Positions 17,621-27,982 of a DNA stretch of 64,000 bases are shown here, piece by piece. Each line of letters opens with the position of its first letter. The stretch's first letter is position 1. Under the pieces are notes generated by a model. It was not told the DNA's origin. It made no database searches and saw only the letters and a list, made by a program, of their open reading frames with translations. The stretch is from contig NZ_CVRM01000011.1 of NCBI RefSeq assembly GCF_001258055.1, positions 868,001 through 932,000 on the forward strand. The letters run 5' to 3'. The position numbers and the translations under genes are program-made. The stretch comes from Phaeobacter italicus. Its GTDB lineage: Bacteria; Pseudomonadota; Alphaproteobacteria; Rhodobacterales; Rhodobacteraceae.

Positions 17621-17726
17621 GGGGCTGGTCCGGGGCAGATTAAAATGCGAGCCCCGTGCTTACGCCCCCTTTGGCAAAGTTACCAGCCTTTGCGCGCAGA
17701 CGACCCTGTCCGCAATCGCGCCCTGC

Positions 17727-17816
17727 TTAACGCTGCGCGCCCTTGGTCTGTGTCGCGCCATCAAACGGGTTGTAGCTCAGCAGGAAACCCCAGTTCAGAA
17801 CATTCTCGAAATTCAT
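17727..17816 (-). CDS. 29-aa small protein (candidate)
   Basis: The frame encodes MNFENVLNWGFLLSYNPF followed by DGATQTKGAQR and a stop, 29 residues. It is supported by a strong ribosome site, GGAGG at 17824-17828, seven bases before the ATG. The peptide is aromatic in its first half and polar in its second, without a clear membrane span. No function is known to me. The inverted-repeat element at 17835-18097 begins only 7 bp beyond the ribosome site, so its native promoter may be displaced or replaced. Too short to be sure it is real. Confidence 0.5.
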   Translation of the reverse strand: MNFENVLNWGFLLSYNPFDGATQTKGAQR

Positions 17817-17832
17817 TTGGAAACCTCCGCCC

Positions 17833-18099
17833 TAGGGTCAGTATGGATGGATTCGGTACCACTGGTTTACCTGATCCTGTTCCTGACAAGGCAAATCAAC
17901 GCAGAAATACTGGTTGTATTTCAAGGTGATGTAACGCAGCTCAGGAGCAAGATCAGGTAAATCTTGCAGACGCAGGGAGCGCTGCAAAGCAGCGGCTTTG
18001 ACCGCTTGAAATTGACCCCGCCAGTTCCTGCGCGTTCAAACCCCCTGCTTAGTTGCTCTTCCTGCGCCAGTGGTGCCAAATCAATCCATACTGACCCTA
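17833..18099. mobile_element. MITE-like element with 31-bp terminal inverted repeats
   Basis: A 263-bp sequence (17835-18097) bounded by imperfect 31-bp inverted repeats (17835-17865 and 18067-18097, 28 of 31 matching), both starting GGGTCAGTATGGAT and ending CCACTGG. TA dinucleotides flank both ends (17833-17834 and 18098-18099), as expected for a TA target duplication. It has no transposase frame. A second inverted pair (TTTACCTGATC at 17866 and its complement near 17951) lies inside. Subterminal TTGAAATTGACCCC resembles end repeats of some IS21-type elements, so parentage is open. A decayed copy lies at 38006-38138. Confidence 0.75.
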
Positions 18100-18295
18100 A
18101 TCCGGGCCTAACTCAGTTGAAACACAAGCTCGTTCTGAGCGCCGCCCCACTGCCAGCGGGGACAGGTCCAATTCGCCCGCCAATTCGGGCAAGACGGTGG
18201 CAACAGCCGCGCCAAACTGCGACCCAGTGTTCAACTTTGAACTTCTAAAAATGAAGGCATCCCGTGCTCTACCGACAATCCCCAGCCCACCGGAA
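18100..18295. other. Non-coding stretch between element and lpd terminator
   Basis: No gene recognised; only short frames without ribosome sites. Confidence 0.5.
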
Positions 18296-18324
18296 CGAAA
18301 AAAACCCCGGCACCGGGCCGGGGT
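18296..18324 (-). terminator. Terminator of lpd
   Basis: ACCCCGG/CCGGGGT stem (18304-18310 with 18318-18324), followed on the minus strand by a run of seven T. Confidence 0.85.
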
Positions 18325-18352
18325 CTCTTGTCGTTCTGCTGTGCAGATCCGC

Positions 18353-19747
18353 TTACATGTGGATCACCCGGTCAAAGGCGTCCAGCACGCTTTCATGCAT
18401 CATTTCGCTCAGCGTCGGGTGCGGGAAGACAGTGTTCATCAGGTCTTCTTCGGTGGTTTCCAGCTGACGGCCCACCACATAACCCTGGATCATCTCGGTC
18501 ACTTCGGCACCGACCATATGGGCGCCCAGCAATTCACCGGTTTTGGCGTCGAAGATGGTTTTGACCATACCCTCTGGCTCACCCAGCGCGATGGCTTTGC
18601 CGTTGCCGATAAAGGGGAAGCGCCCGACCTTGATATCGTAGCCCAGTTCCTTGGCCTTCGCCTCGGTATAACCGACAGAGGCAACCTGCGGATGGCAATA
18701 GGTGCAGCCTGCGATGCTCTCGGGTTTTACCGGATGGGCGTGCTTGCCTGCGATCAGCTCTGCCACCATGACGCCCTCGTGCGATGCCTTATGGGCCAGC
18801 CAGGGGGCACCCGCGATATCACCGATGGCATAAAGTCCATCAACACCGGTGCGGCAGAATTCGTCAGTTACCACATGGGTGCGGTCGATCTTGACGCCCA
18901 GACCTTCCAGCCCCAGCCCTTCGACGTTGCCGACGATGCCCACGGCAGAGATCACGGTGTCGAATTCCTGCTTCTCGACCTTGCCGCCAACCTCGATATG
19001 GGCCGTTACCTTGCCCTTACCGCGATCCAGCTGCTTGACCATGGCTTTCTCCATGATCTTCATGCCCTGTTTGACAAAGGCCTTCTTGGCAAAGGCGGAG
19101 ATTTCCGCATCCTCAACCGGCAGCACCCGGTCCATGACTTCGACAACGGTCGTGTCGGCGCCAAGCGTGTTGTAGAAGCTGGCGAATTCGATGCCGATCG
19201 CGCCAGAGCCGATCACCAGGAGTTTCTTCGGCATGCGGACAGGCTGCAGCGCGTGCTTGTAGGTCCAGACCAGATCGCCGTCCGCTTCCAGCCCCGGCAG
19301 TTCCCGTGCGCGCGCGCCGGTGGCCAGAACGATATTCTTGCCCGACAGCTCCTGCGTGCCCTTGTCGGTCTTGACCGACACCTTGCCCTTGGCGGGGATC
19401 GTTGCCTCGCCCATCACCACATCGATCTTGTTCTTCTTCATCAGGTGGCCGATGCCCGAAGACAGCTGTTTTGCCACCCCGCGCGAGCGTTTCACCACCG
19501 CGTCAAGATCATAGCCGATGTTTTCCGCCTTCAGGCCGAAATCCTTGGCCCGTTCCATCAGGTGGAACACCTCGGAGGAGCGCAGCAATGCCTTGGTCGG
19601 GATGCACCCCCAGTTCAGGCAGATGCCGCCCATGTGCTCGCGCTCGACCACGCAGGTCTTCAGGCCAAGCTGCGCTGCCCGGATGGCAGCCACATAGCCG
19701 CCGGGGCCTGCGCCGATTACGATCACGTCATAGGTTTCTGCGGCCAT
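18353..19747 (-). CDS. lpd: Dihydrolipoyl dehydrogenase (E3)
   Basis: FAD enzyme that reoxidises the dihydrolipoyl arms of 2-oxoacid dehydrogenases with NAD. The 464-aa protein has the FAD motif GAGPGGYVAAIRAAQLG (12-28), the redox disulfide Cys43-Cys48 in GGICLNWGCIP, an NAD motif VIGSGAIGIE and the C-terminal HPTLSE segment with the catalytic His/Glu pair. It stands alone, 18 kb from pdhABC. It carries the same palindromic operator as pdhA, 31 nt before the start, which points to it being the E3 of pyruvate dehydrogenase. Roseobacters usually have another E3 by the 2-oxoglutarate dehydrogenase genes, not in this window. Confidence 0.95.
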   Translation of the reverse strand: MAAETYDVIVIGAGPGGYVAAIRAAQLGLKTCVVEREHMGGICLNWGCIPTKALLRSSEVFHLMERAKDFGLKAENIGYDLDAVVKRSRGVAKQLSSGIGHLMKKNKIDVVMGEATIPAKGKVSVKTDKGTQELSGKNIVLATGARARELPGLEADGDLVWTYKHALQPVRMPKKLLVIGSGAIGIEFASFYNTLGADTTVVEVMDRVLPVEDAEISAFAKKAFVKQGMKIMEKAMVKQLDRGKGKVTAHIEVGGKVEKQEFDTVISAVGIVGNVEGLGLEGLGVKIDRTHVVTDEFCRTGVDGLYAIGDIAGAPWLAHKASHEGVMVAELIAGKHAHPVKPESIAGCTYCHPQVASVGYTEAKAKELGYDIKVGRFPFIGNGKAIALGEPEGMVKTIFDAKTGELLGAHMVGAEVTEMIQGYVVGRQLETTEEDLMNTVFPHPTLSEMMHESVLDAFDRVIHM

Positions 19748-19777
19748 GGTGGTTCCTCGCCAAACTGGATCAAAAAC

Positions 19778-19795
19778 TAGTTTACCGTTAAACTA
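19778..19795 (-). promoter_or_regulatory. Palindromic operator upstream of lpd
   Basis: TAGTTTA-CCGT-TAAACTA, a perfect 7+7 inverted repeat with a 4-nt spacer, 31 nt before the lpd start. The same half sites and spacing occur before pdhA (38255-38272). The binding protein is unknown. Confidence 0.75.
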
Positions 19796-20004
19796 ATTTT
19801 CTCTGCACTGCAATCACCCACATGCCGCTGCGGCAATGACGCAAAATGCCCCTGTTGGACGCGCGGCGCAAAGACGCCTTTGCCCCCTCGGCAACCTGTG
19901 GATGCAGGAACCATGCCAGCGCCCCTGCCCGCATTCAAGGCCCCCAATCAACCGCGGCGCCCCCTCCTTGTGGCTGCTGGCGGGTTGTCGCCGCGCGATG
20001 ACCA

Positions 20005-20035
20005 AACAAAACCCCGCACCCATAAGGATGCGGGG
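20005..20035 (-). terminator. Terminator of the DUF924 gene
   Basis: Hairpin of CCCCGCACCC (20012-20021) with GGATGCGGGG (20026-20035), one mismatch, followed on the minus strand by TTTTGTTTG. Confidence 0.75.
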
Positions 20036-20064
20036 GAAAGATGCTGTCGCTGTTTTTGGCAGGG

Positions 20065-20643
20065 TCAGCTGACGGCCTGCAGGCTCCGCACGGTGCTGCC
20101 GTAACCGCCTGCCATCACATAATCCATTTCAGGTGCCGTGCTGGAGCGATCGAGCGCCTCGTTGCGATAGGGGAAGCGACCAAACAGCCGGATCACCTCG
20201 CGGTGGGCCCGCGCATGCAGCAGGTTCGACGCCCCGCTAAGCGGCATCCGCTCCAGCATCAGCCGGACACAGCGCTCTTGATCGCAGAGGTTCTCGGCAT
20301 GCATGAGCGGAAGATAGAAGAACTGTCGCTCAGGCTCGGCGATCTTCATGTCCCAGGATTTGCTGATCGCGCATTTGGCAGAGGCAAGCGCCAGCGCGTC
20401 AGAGGCAAAGGCTGCCGCCTTGCCCCGGTACATGTTGCGGGGAAACTGATCCGTCAGGATGATATAGGCCAGCACACCCTCGGGGCCGCTGCGCCAATGG
20501 TTCAGTTTACCGGCACATGCGGCCTCCCAGGTGGTTTCAAACCGGGTGCGGATCTCTTGATCCAGCGCCTCATCCTGTTTGTACCAGCCCTGCTCGCCCA
20601 CCGTGTTGAGCCAGAAGTCCAGGATTTCGTCGGGACCCGTCAT
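20065..20643 (-). CDS. DUF924 family protein
   Basis: A 192-aa protein opening with DEILDFWLNTVGEQGWYKQD and containing ILTDQFPRNMYRGKAAAFASD and the FFYLPLMHAE segment, all hallmarks of DUF924. The family has an all-helical, TPR-like fold and no assigned reaction. No signal peptide or membrane segment is seen, so it is cytoplasmic. It is downstream of an MFS gene on the same strand (138-bp gap), with its own terminator behind it. Confidence 0.88.
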   Translation of the reverse strand: MTGPDEILDFWLNTVGEQGWYKQDEALDQEIRTRFETTWEAACAGKLNHWRSGPEGVLAYIILTDQFPRNMYRGKAAAFASDALALASAKCAISKSWDMKIAEPERQFFYLPLMHAENLCDQERCVRLMLERMPLSGASNLLHARAHREVIRLFGRFPYRNEALDRSSTAPEMDYVMAGGYGSTVRSLQAVS

Positions 20644-20781
20644 TGGGAAGCCTCCAAAGATAACATCGTCCTGAAATTCAGTCCGTTTTGTGCATCTTTT
20701 ACAATAGGCTTCCCGTCACGTTTTGCGTCAGACCCGACATCTTTGTGAAGATATGGGCGCGAAATCCACAGGTTAGCGCAA

Positions 20782-22068
20782 TCAGCGCGCCTCTGCAGCG
20801 GCTTCGCTGGCGGCTTCCTGCTCTTCGATCTCGGTTTCGATGGCATATTCCTGAGCAAATTCCACCGCAACCGGAGAGGCCGTCGGCGACATCGGCGAAA
20901 TCGTCCCGGTTTCCTCGGTCGGAATCGCGGCCCGCTGGGTCATCCGGTAGGTCGCGTAAATGCCAAGCGCCAGCAGCAGCACCGCCATGAACAGGAAGAA
21001 ACCAGGCGCGCCAAACACCCCGTCCCCCATCAGCCAACCGGTGATGACCGGCCCCGCAACGGCACCAAGACCGTTGATGAACACCAGACCACCGGAGGCG
21101 GCGGGCATGTCATCGTAGTCGAGATAGTCGTTGGTATGGGCAATCAGCAGCGAATAAAGCGGGTTGGTCATGCCGCCAATCACAAAGGCCGCCGCCAGCA
21201 GGAAGAGAAAGTTTCCGCCCATCAGCATGGCAAACAACGCAGCACCACCCCCGCTTGCAGCCCCAAACAGGATCAGCACACGGCGGTCCATCCGGTCAGA
21301 GAACCAACCGAGCGGATATTGAAGCAGCAGCGCACCGACGTAGAAGGTCGCAACAAAGATCGAAATCTGGGTCAGGGTCAGCCCCGCAGATGCCGCATAA
21401 ACCGCGCTCATGCCAAATTGGGCAGAGAAGACACCACCAAGCAGGAACATGCCCACACAGCCAAGCGGCGATGCCTTCATCAGGTTCTTCAGCGTCATCG
21501 GCTTGGTCGTATCAAACGCCGGGGTGGGCGAAATCGACAGCAGAATGGGCGCAAAGGAGACCGAAACCACAACGGACGCGATGACAAAGGTCTCATAACC
21601 AGCCGGGTCCGCAACCAGAAACAGGCCCTGCGCCGACACGATGCCGATCATCTGCACGATCATGTAAAGCGACAGCGCCTTTCCGCGGTTGGCGTTGTCA
21701 GACGCATTGTTCAGCCAGCTTTCGGCGGTCACATACACGCCAGAGAAACAGAAGCCGATAACAACGCGCCCCAGAACCCAGGCCCAGGGGCTGGTGATCG
21801 CAGGATACAGGATCATCACGGCTGAAATGAACGACGCAAGCGCCGCAAAGACCCGCACATGGCCAACCCGCCGGATCATTTCAGGCGCAAGGCGCGAGCC
21901 CCCAAGGAAGCCGACAAAATAGGCAGACATCACAAAAGACATCTCAAGGGTCGAAAACCCCTCGATATCGCCGCGCACACCCAAGAGCGTGCCCTGCAGG
22001 CCGTTGCCCACCATCAGCATGCCCATGCCCAACAACAAAGCCCATGCGCTCGAAAGAACCTGCCACAT
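20782..22068 (-). CDS. MFS transporter with acidic C-terminal tail
   Basis: A 428-aa major facilitator of the YcaD-like type: about 12 hydrophobic segments, FVMSAYFVGFLGGSRLAP early, then RVVIGFCFSGVYVTAESWLN and YPLGWFSDRMDRR in the second half. After the last membrane span (ending near residue 378) comes a 45-residue cytoplasmic tail rich in Glu and Ala. Substrate unknown. On the same strand as the DUF924 gene downstream. Confidence 0.85.
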   Translation of the reverse strand: MWQVLSSAWALLLGMGMLMVGNGLQGTLLGVRGDIEGFSTLEMSFVMSAYFVGFLGGSRLAPEMIRRVGHVRVFAALASFISAVMILYPAITSPWAWVLGRVVIGFCFSGVYVTAESWLNNASDNANRGKALSLYMIVQMIGIVSAQGLFLVADPAGYETFVIASVVVSVSFAPILLSISPTPAFDTTKPMTLKNLMKASPLGCVGMFLLGGVFSAQFGMSAVYAASAGLTLTQISIFVATFYVGALLLQYPLGWFSDRMDRRVLILFGAASGGGAALFAMLMGGNFLFLLAAAFVIGGMTNPLYSLLIAHTNDYLDYDDMPAASGGLVFINGLGAVAGPVITGWLMGDGVFGAPGFFLFMAVLLLALGIYATYRMTQRAAIPTEETGTISPMSPTASPVAVEFAQEYAIETEIEEQEAASEAAAEAR

Positions 22069-22475
22069 TGCCCGTCTCTCCTATGTCTTTCTCAGTCAAC
22101 GACCATCTGATGGCCGCCCCGGCAAACGCCGGTCCAGTCTATGTCGATTGTCAAATCAGCGGCAAACCGCCCCGGCCCGCATCTGCGGGAATTTGATTGC
22201 AGTTTCATGACCCAACGCAAATTTCTGCACTCGATGAATGCCATTGGCTATCTGTGTCGCGCCTTTTCCAGTGAGGAACGCAGGGCGGGCACAGTTTGTT
22301 GCAGTCGGGGTCGGCTCTGGTGCGGATACATCATGCGGCATGGCCCGGTGGCCGGTGACAGGCCAAACATGCAGCCTGCCAAAATGGCAAAGGTCCAGCG
22401 CGCATCGGCGGGCCAGACCACGGCCGGATCACCTCCGGCTTTTCCACACTTCGCAGATCGCCATCCGCTCTTCTG
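22069..22475. other. 407-bp gap between MFS gene and queA
   Basis: It must hold the MFS promoter. A frame of 126 codons on the + strand and shorter ones have no recognisable similarity. Nothing else seen. Confidence 0.5.
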
Positions 22476-23537
22476 TCAAACCCGCGTCTTCGCAGGGATC
22501 AAAAGCGACGCATCCCCGTAAGAGAAGAAGCGATATCGTTGTGACACCGCATGTTCATAAATCTCGCGGATCCGCTCCTGACCCATCAGCGCAGAGACCA
22601 GCATCATCAGCGTGGATTTCGGCAGGTGAAAGTTGGTCATCAATGCATCCGCGACGTTGAAGGTAAAGCCGGGGTAGATAAAGATATCCGTATCCCCTTC
22701 CCATGGCTCGATTGCACCGCTGCGCGCAGCGCTCTCGATCAGGCGCAGCGCCGTGGTGCCCACAGGGATCACCCGGCCACCAGCTGCCTTGGTCGCGGCG
22801 ATCTCTGCGGCTGCGTCAGCGCTGACCCGCCCCCATTCAGAGTGCATCTTGTGGGTCGTCACATCCTCGACCTTGACCGGTAGGAACGTACCCGCCCCCA
22901 CATGCAGCGTCACATAGCTGAAACTCACACCCATCTCGCGCAGCTGCGCCAGCAACGTCTCGTCGAAATGCAGCGAGGCCGTCGGAGCAGCCACCGCACC
23001 GGAATTACGCGCCCATACCGTCTGATAGTCGGTCTTGTCCTGCTCATCCGCTGCACGCTTTGCCGCGATATACGGCGGCAGCGGCATCGCTCCGGCCTCT
23101 GCCAGCGCAGTGTCAAAGTCATCGCCGCTCAGATTGAATGCCAGATAGCCCTGCCCGTCCTCTACACGGTCCAGACGTGCGCTCAATTGATCGGAAAAGA
23201 TGATCTCTTCACCCAGCTTCACCTTCTTCAAAGGCTTCAAAAGCGCGCTCCAGCTGCCATCGGCACCAGGTTCCAACAAGGTAACTTCGACCTTCGCGGC
23301 CATCGGCCCCTGTGCGGTGTCGCGATGACGTTGCCCGCTCAGCCGCGCCGGGATCACCTTGGTGTCATTCAAAACCAGCCGGTCGCCAGGCCGCAGCCAT
23401 TGGCCCAGATCGGCAACGGTTGCATCACTGATCTGATCTGCCTCGGCCACAAGAAGGCGGGCAGAAGTCCGCGGCACCGCCGGGCGTGTCGCAATCAGAT
23501 CGTCGGGCAGGTCAAAATCAAAATCACTGAGTTTCAT
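22476..23537 (-). CDS. queA: tRNA preQ1(34) S-adenosylmethionine ribosyltransferase-isomerase
   Basis: Transfers and isomerises the ribosyl part of SAM to make epoxyqueuosine at tRNA position 34. The 353-aa length is normal. Recognisable: [20 protein letters not shown] at the start, [43 protein letters not shown] (family signature) and [17 protein letters not shown] near the end. The start is the ATG of MKLSDFDF; upstream codons are not family-like. It lies 88 bp downstream of the AsmA-like gene on the same strand, possibly one transcript. Confidence 0.96.
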   Translation of the reverse strand: MKLSDFDFDLPDDLIATRPAVPRTSARLLVAEADQISDATVADLGQWLRPGDRLVLNDTKVIPARLSGQRHRDTAQGPMAAKVEVTLLEPGADGSWSALLKPLKKVKLGEEIIFSDQLSARLDRVEDGQGYLAFNLSGDDFDTALAEAGAMPLPPYIAAKRAADEQDKTDYQTVWARNSGAVAAPTASLHFDETLLAQLREMGVSFSYVTLHVGAGTFLPVKVEDVTTHKMHSEWGRVSADAAAEIAATKAAGGRVIPVGTTALRLIESAARSGAIEPWEGDTDIFIYPGFTFNVADALMTNFHLPKSTLMMLVSALMGQERIREIYEHAVSQRYRFFSYGDASLLIPAKTRV

Positions 23538-23625
23538 GAGCCGCCATATAGGGTGTTGTCCTGCGCTTGGCCAACAGGTTTTCACAGCCCCTCCAACGCG
23601 GCCATGTCTCTCACTTTCACAGGGC

Positions 23626-26600
23626 TTAACGATCCTCGCCCGGAGAGACAGAGTAAGGCGGCTTCACCTCTTCTGTGCTTGGCGGGGATGGTTCTGCAGG
23701 CTCCTGCCCGGCAAGACTTGGCGCGGGGCCGCGAAACAGTTCACGGAACATGCCAGGTGCAAGACCCGACAATGGGTTGACCTGCACCTTCGGGTCGTCA
23801 GCGGTCCCCTTGAGAGTAAAGGAGAATCCGATCAGCCCCTCCCCCTTGCGGGTGAGAACGCTGCCGATCGCATTCAGGATATAGACGGGCGACAATACCC
23901 CCCGCATGTTCAACGCGCTTGTCTTCAGGTCGTAGTTGCCATCCATCGACAAGCCGATCGACGGGCCCACTGCACTACTTTCGCGCACGATGAGATGGGT
24001 CGCCCCAAGGCGAAAGTTCGCTTCGACCGTGGTGAACAGGATCCCCTGACCGGCCAGAACATCCACAAGCCCCACAAGGCTGAGCGCGTTGACAAGGGCC
24101 GCCATGGAAGGGGCGTCCTTGATCCGGGTGTTCCGCACAAGGATCTGACCGTCGTATTCTCCCGGCTGGCCCGGAGCGGGCACCAGTGACATGTCGAAAC
24201 TCCCACCCGAGCCATGCCGCAGCACACCCGCTGCACGGAACACGCCGCCTGCATCCTCTGACTGGATACGCGTGGCGAACCCACCGTCCTTTGGCACCAC
24301 CACACCGCTGACGCGGGTTTGGCCATTCAGCGCGGCAGTGAAATCGCCGTTCAGCCCCCCAGTGGTGGAAAACCGCCCCTGAAACCCGGTGAGCGCGATG
24401 CTGTCGGTGACCTGCATGCGATCAAGAGAAAGCGTGATCGGACCAGATGCGCCAGCCGAACCGCCCCCACCAGCACCGCCCCCATCCGGCATCTGCCGCA
24501 GGTCAAGCACACCGCTCAGCACGTTGATGGCAGGCGCCCGCCCACCGCGACCAATCAGATCGACGGCGCCCCGGAACCAGTTGCGCAGATTGACGGCGCC
24601 AAAACGCGCACGCTCCAGCCCGCCGTTGTCCGCGAGACTTACAGTGCCTTCCGCCACCAGTCCCGCCGCATCTAGCCGCAGCGCATCCACGCGCGGGGGC
24701 TCTGCCAGCGTCGCCTCAAGCGCGAGACGCCCTGTCCCCCCCTCGCCCAACTGCCAGCTGAGCGCAGGAATGCGCAGCCCCAGACCGGCCAGATCGCTGG
24801 TCAAGCTCAGCTTTGGCGCTGCCCCCTTGGCGATGACAACCTCATATTGCCCGTCTCCCTCGCCAAAGACGGATCCCGCAGGCAGACCGATATTGAGCGC
24901 ATCAACCGTATTCGGTGACAGCTCGACTGTGCCGCTGATGCGAACGGGGACCGCCGCGCCACCGCCCTCCTGAGAGCTGAGCGCAGGGCCAACCGGATGG
25001 CGCCATCGTGCGGTCGCAGGCACCCCGGACAAAGCCCCCGCACCCTCGATCAGCACATGATCCTGATCACCGCTGATGGCCAGCTCCCGCGCAGACAGGG
25101 ACTGACCCGGCACCAGCGTATCACTGCCGACATTCCGGATCCGGCCGGTGTAGTGATAGTCGATTTCCTCTGGCGCAAGCCCCTGACGCAGCGCCAGCGA
25201 CAGCGTCCCGCCGAGCGCAACCTGACCATCCGCGATGTCCACCGGCAGGTTCGCCTTGTCCATCACTTTCAAAGGTTCGCGGTTCAGCAGCGACAGGGCC
25301 GCGGTGACCGACCCGTTTGCAACGATCCGCGCAATCCCCGGCGCCCCATCCTTGACCGATGTGTCGGGAATGATGAACGAGGTGCCGGCCGCATCCACAC
25401 GCCCGCCCTGATCGGCAGTGACCCAGCCCTTGGTCGCCATAACCACCAGGCGATTGCCATAAAGGCTGAACTGACCCGACGCATCCCGCAAAGGGGGCAG
25501 CGACTTCTGGAATTTGACCGCAGCATCCTCGAACGCAAGATCCAGATAGACGAACGGTTTTTGCGCACCACTGCCGCGCAGCGCAAAATTGACGTCCCGC
25601 GCATAGCCTTCCAGCAGATTTTCCTGCACCCATTCGCGCGGTTTCGGGGGGGCTGTCAGGGGCCAGACCTGTTTGACCCGCTCGGCAGAGATCCTGTTGG
25701 CCGACCCGTTGAGCGCATATTCCCATCCGCCCTCATCTGCGGTGATCTGACCATCCAGAAGGATCCGGGTTTCACCGTCCCGCACCAGCATTTCGCCAAG
25801 CCGCAGGCGGAAGGGGTCCATTTCGAGTTTGAAATCCGCGCTCACCCCCTGCAGATCCACGGGCACCTGAAACAGGCGGTCATCGTTGAGGTTGAGATCC
25901 TGAAACCGCAGCTGCCCCACCAAATCGGTGAGCTGGCCATCCTCGACCCCCATCAGCCGCGCGCGCCCCTCCATCGCGCCAGAGCCCCAGCCGGTATTCA
26001 CCGATAGTTCGTTGAACTGCAGCTCCTGCACGTCGGGCAGATAGGTAAAGTAGCTCTGCGCGCCGTTGATCGGAACGGGCCGTGCGGTCGGGGTCGGCTG
26101 GATCACGCCCTCCCCGATCTGCAAACTGGCCGAGAGCGGCAACAGCCCGCCATCTGCCGCGACCCCACCACGCAACGAGCCCGAGATCGGCGCACGCAGC
26201 GGCTCCAGCCAGCCAAGGGCCGCTGACTGCGCCGCGATATCTTCGCTGGCGACTGAATCGATCAGGATGCCAAACTCAGCCGCCTTGGAGCCAATGGCCG
26301 ACGCATAATTGGCCTCGACAGATCCGACATAGCCCCGACCACTGAGAATGGAAAAAACACCTGCAAGGTCAATGTCCTGCCCCACGCGGCTCATCCGGAC
26401 GCTGCCGCCATCCAAGGTCCAGACGCGCCCCAACCGGTCGTCTTCATAACGCAGGGTCAGCGCCTCGGTCTCGACGGAAATCAGCGCTGACAGGACTGGC
26501 AGCTCCAGCTGGCTTTCCCATTGTTCGATCAGATCCGCAAGGTTCGCCGCCTGCCGCAGCGGCGCCTCTCCCTCGGCCAGGCTGAGCTGCAGGCTGCCGT

Positions 26601-27273
26601 CTGCGCCGCGCCGCAAGGTGCCAAACAAACCGCTGAGACTGATGGACTTGGGCCGGACCTGCCCCCGCAACAACGGACGCATCGCCAAAGAGGCCTGCGC
26701 ATCCGCAAGCCGCGCGACCCGCGCACCGTTTTCATCGCGCAATGTCACGTCCCGCAGGCTGACGCGCGGTCGCCAGCCCCGGTTCACCACCAGATGAATG
26801 CCACCAAATTCGATGGTCAGCCCGCCAAGGTGCTGCTCAATCCGGCGCTCTACCCGCTCACGCAACCAGTCAGGCGCGTTAAAGCGCGTGTCCATTCCGA
26901 GATAGACGAAACTGCCGAACAGCAGGGCAAAACCCACCGCAACAACCGTGACCCCCCGCAGGATCCTGTGGCCGATCCCACGTCTGCGGCGCGCAGGTTT
27001 CAGGGGCGGTTGCCGCGCAGGATCTTCTGCTTCGACGCGGGCGGCGATATCACCGGCTCCAATCCCGTCCCCATCGCCCGGCCCCTCTAGAGGTGTTGCA
27101 ACCGCGGCAGGCTCGGCCTGCTCCGGTGCCCCGTCAACCACACTGGCAGGGTCGACAAACTCCAGCTCAGGCGGAGCAACAGGCACCGCCACGGCAACCT
27201 CCTCCGCGCCCCTGTCAGGGGCCGGATCACGCGCCGTGTCAGCAGCCGCGTCGGTTGCCGTCTCCTTCGTCAC
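23626..27273 (-). CDS. Large AsmA-like / DUF3971 envelope protein
   Basis: A 1215-aa protein. Residues 1-95 are a cytoplasmic, Ala/Pro/Glu-rich region, then a basic stretch ([11 protein letters not shown]) and one membrane span near 105-125. The rest is a long periplasmic beta-rich repeat region with an AsmA-type C-terminal domain (about 960-1180). This is the YhdP/AsmA-like architecture of bridge-like proteins thought to carry phospholipids between the inner and outer membrane. That function is family knowledge, not shown here. A short Pro/Ser/Glu tail ends the protein. It is divergent from bcp. Confidence 0.8.
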   Translation of the reverse strand: MTKETATDAAADTARDPAPDRGAEEVAVAVPVAPPELEFVDPASVVDGAPEQAEPAAVATPLEGPGDGDGIGAGDIAARVEAEDPARQPPLKPARRRRGIGHRILRGVTVVAVGFALLFGSFVYLGMDTRFNAPDWLRERVERRIEQHLGGLTIEFGGIHLVVNRGWRPRVSLRDVTLRDENGARVARLADAQASLAMRPLLRGQVRPKSISLSGLFGTLRRGADGSLQLSLAEGEAPLRQAANLADLIEQWESQLELPVLSALISVETEALTLRYEDDRLGRVWTLDGGSVRMSRVGQDIDLAGVFSILSGRGYVGSVEANYASAIGSKAAEFGILIDSVASEDIAAQSAALGWLEPLRAPISGSLRGGVAADGGLLPLSASLQIGEGVIQPTPTARPVPINGAQSYFTYLPDVQELQFNELSVNTGWGSGAMEGRARLMGVEDGQLTDLVGQLRFQDLNLNDDRLFQVPVDLQGVSADFKLEMDPFRLRLGEMLVRDGETRILLDGQITADEGGWEYALNGSANRISAERVKQVWPLTAPPKPREWVQENLLEGYARDVNFALRGSGAQKPFVYLDLAFEDAAVKFQKSLPPLRDASGQFSLYGNRLVVMATKGWVTADQGGRVDAAGTSFIIPDTSVKDGAPGIARIVANGSVTAALSLLNREPLKVMDKANLPVDIADGQVALGGTLSLALRQGLAPEEIDYHYTGRIRNVGSDTLVPGQSLSARELAISGDQDHVLIEGAGALSGVPATARWRHPVGPALSSQEGGGAAVPVRISGTVELSPNTVDALNIGLPAGSVFGEGDGQYEVVIAKGAAPKLSLTSDLAGLGLRIPALSWQLGEGGTGRLALEATLAEPPRVDALRLDAAGLVAEGTVSLADNGGLERARFGAVNLRNWFRGAVDLIGRGGRAPAINVLSGVLDLRQMPDGGGAGGGGSAGASGPITLSLDRMQVTDSIALTGFQGRFSTTGGLNGDFTAALNGQTRVSGVVVPKDGGFATRIQSEDAGGVFRAAGVLRHGSGGSFDMSLVPAPGQPGEYDGQILVRNTRIKDAPSMAALVNALSLVGLVDVLAGQGILFTTVEANFRLGATHLIVRESSAVGPSIGLSMDGNYDLKTSALNMRGVLSPVYILNAIGSVLTRKGEGLIGFSFTLKGTADDPKVQVNPLSGLAPGMFRELFRGPAPSLAGQEPAEPSPPSTEEVKPPYSVSPGEDR

Positions 27274-27386
27274 CTGCGAAGGATCGGCCGCTTTGGATGA
27301 GGCCGGTTTAATCCTTGCTTTCCCTTTGCCCGTGATGGCCTATGTATGGCACGCAAACCCTGCGAAACCGTTTGGAGACCTCAATA

Positions 27387-27848
27387 ATGCTCGCTCCCAA
27401 AGACCCTGCGCCCCTGTTCACACTGCCCCGCGACGGCGGCGAAACCGTCTCGCTTGAGGCATTGCGCGGCAAGGCCGTCGTCCTGTTCTTCTATCCGCGC
27501 GATGATACCCCGGGCTGCACCAAGGAATCCATCGGATTTTCAGAGCATCTGCAGGCCTTTGCCGATGCCGGGGCGCTGGTTTACGGCATCTCCAAGGATC
27601 CGGTCGCAAAACACGACAAATTCGTCGCCAAACACAGCCTCACGACGCCGCTTCTGTCTGACGCAGACGGCACCACCTGCGAGGACTATGGCGTCTGGAA
27701 AGAAAAGAACATGTACGGCAAGAAACATTGGGGGATTGAGCGTTCGACCTTCCTGATCGACGCCGAGGGAAATATCGCCCAGATCTGGCGCAAGGTTAAG
27801 GTCGATGGCCATGTTGCCGAGGTTCTGGAGGCCGCAAAGGCGCTCTGA
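27387..27848 (+). CDS. bcp: Peroxiredoxin of the BCP/PrxQ type
   Basis: A 153-aa thiol peroxidase. The active site DDTPGCTKES holds peroxidatic Cys44 with the Thr/Pro of the PxxxTxxC motif. The resolving Cys five residues later in many BCPs is absent (TKESIG). The only other Cys, Cys98 in DGTTCEDYG, matches the position used in some PrxQ subtypes, so either a 1-Cys or an atypical 2-Cys mechanism is possible. The start at MLAPKD follows GGAGA; the upstream in-frame ATG would add 15 residues without similarity. Divergent from the AsmA-like gene, 134 bp before the DUF455 gene. Confidence 0.93.
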   Translation: MLAPKDPAPLFTLPRDGGETVSLEALRGKAVVLFFYPRDDTPGCTKESIGFSEHLQAFADAGALVYGISKDPVAKHDKFVAKHSLTTPLLSDADGTTCEDYGVWKEKNMYGKKHWGIERSTFLIDAEGNIAQIWRKVKVDGHVAEVLEAAKAL

Positions 27849-27982
27849 TCGCGTCAAATCCCTGACCTCTGCGCCGCGTCACTGCGCAGAGGCACCAATC
27901 CGCTTGCAGCTCAGCGCGCCGGGTGGCAGGGAATGGCCCCATCCAGCCAAGACCAGAACACCGCCGAAACGGACCCGACACC

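Noticed and set aside
17833-18099. Element called as a named IS family
   Set aside because: TA flanks suggest an IS630-like origin while the TTGACCCC subterminal sequence recalls IS21; without a transposase neither can be claimed.
18197-19780. 527-codon frame antisense to lpd
   Set aside because: Codon-bias shadow of lpd; lpd itself is fully convincing.
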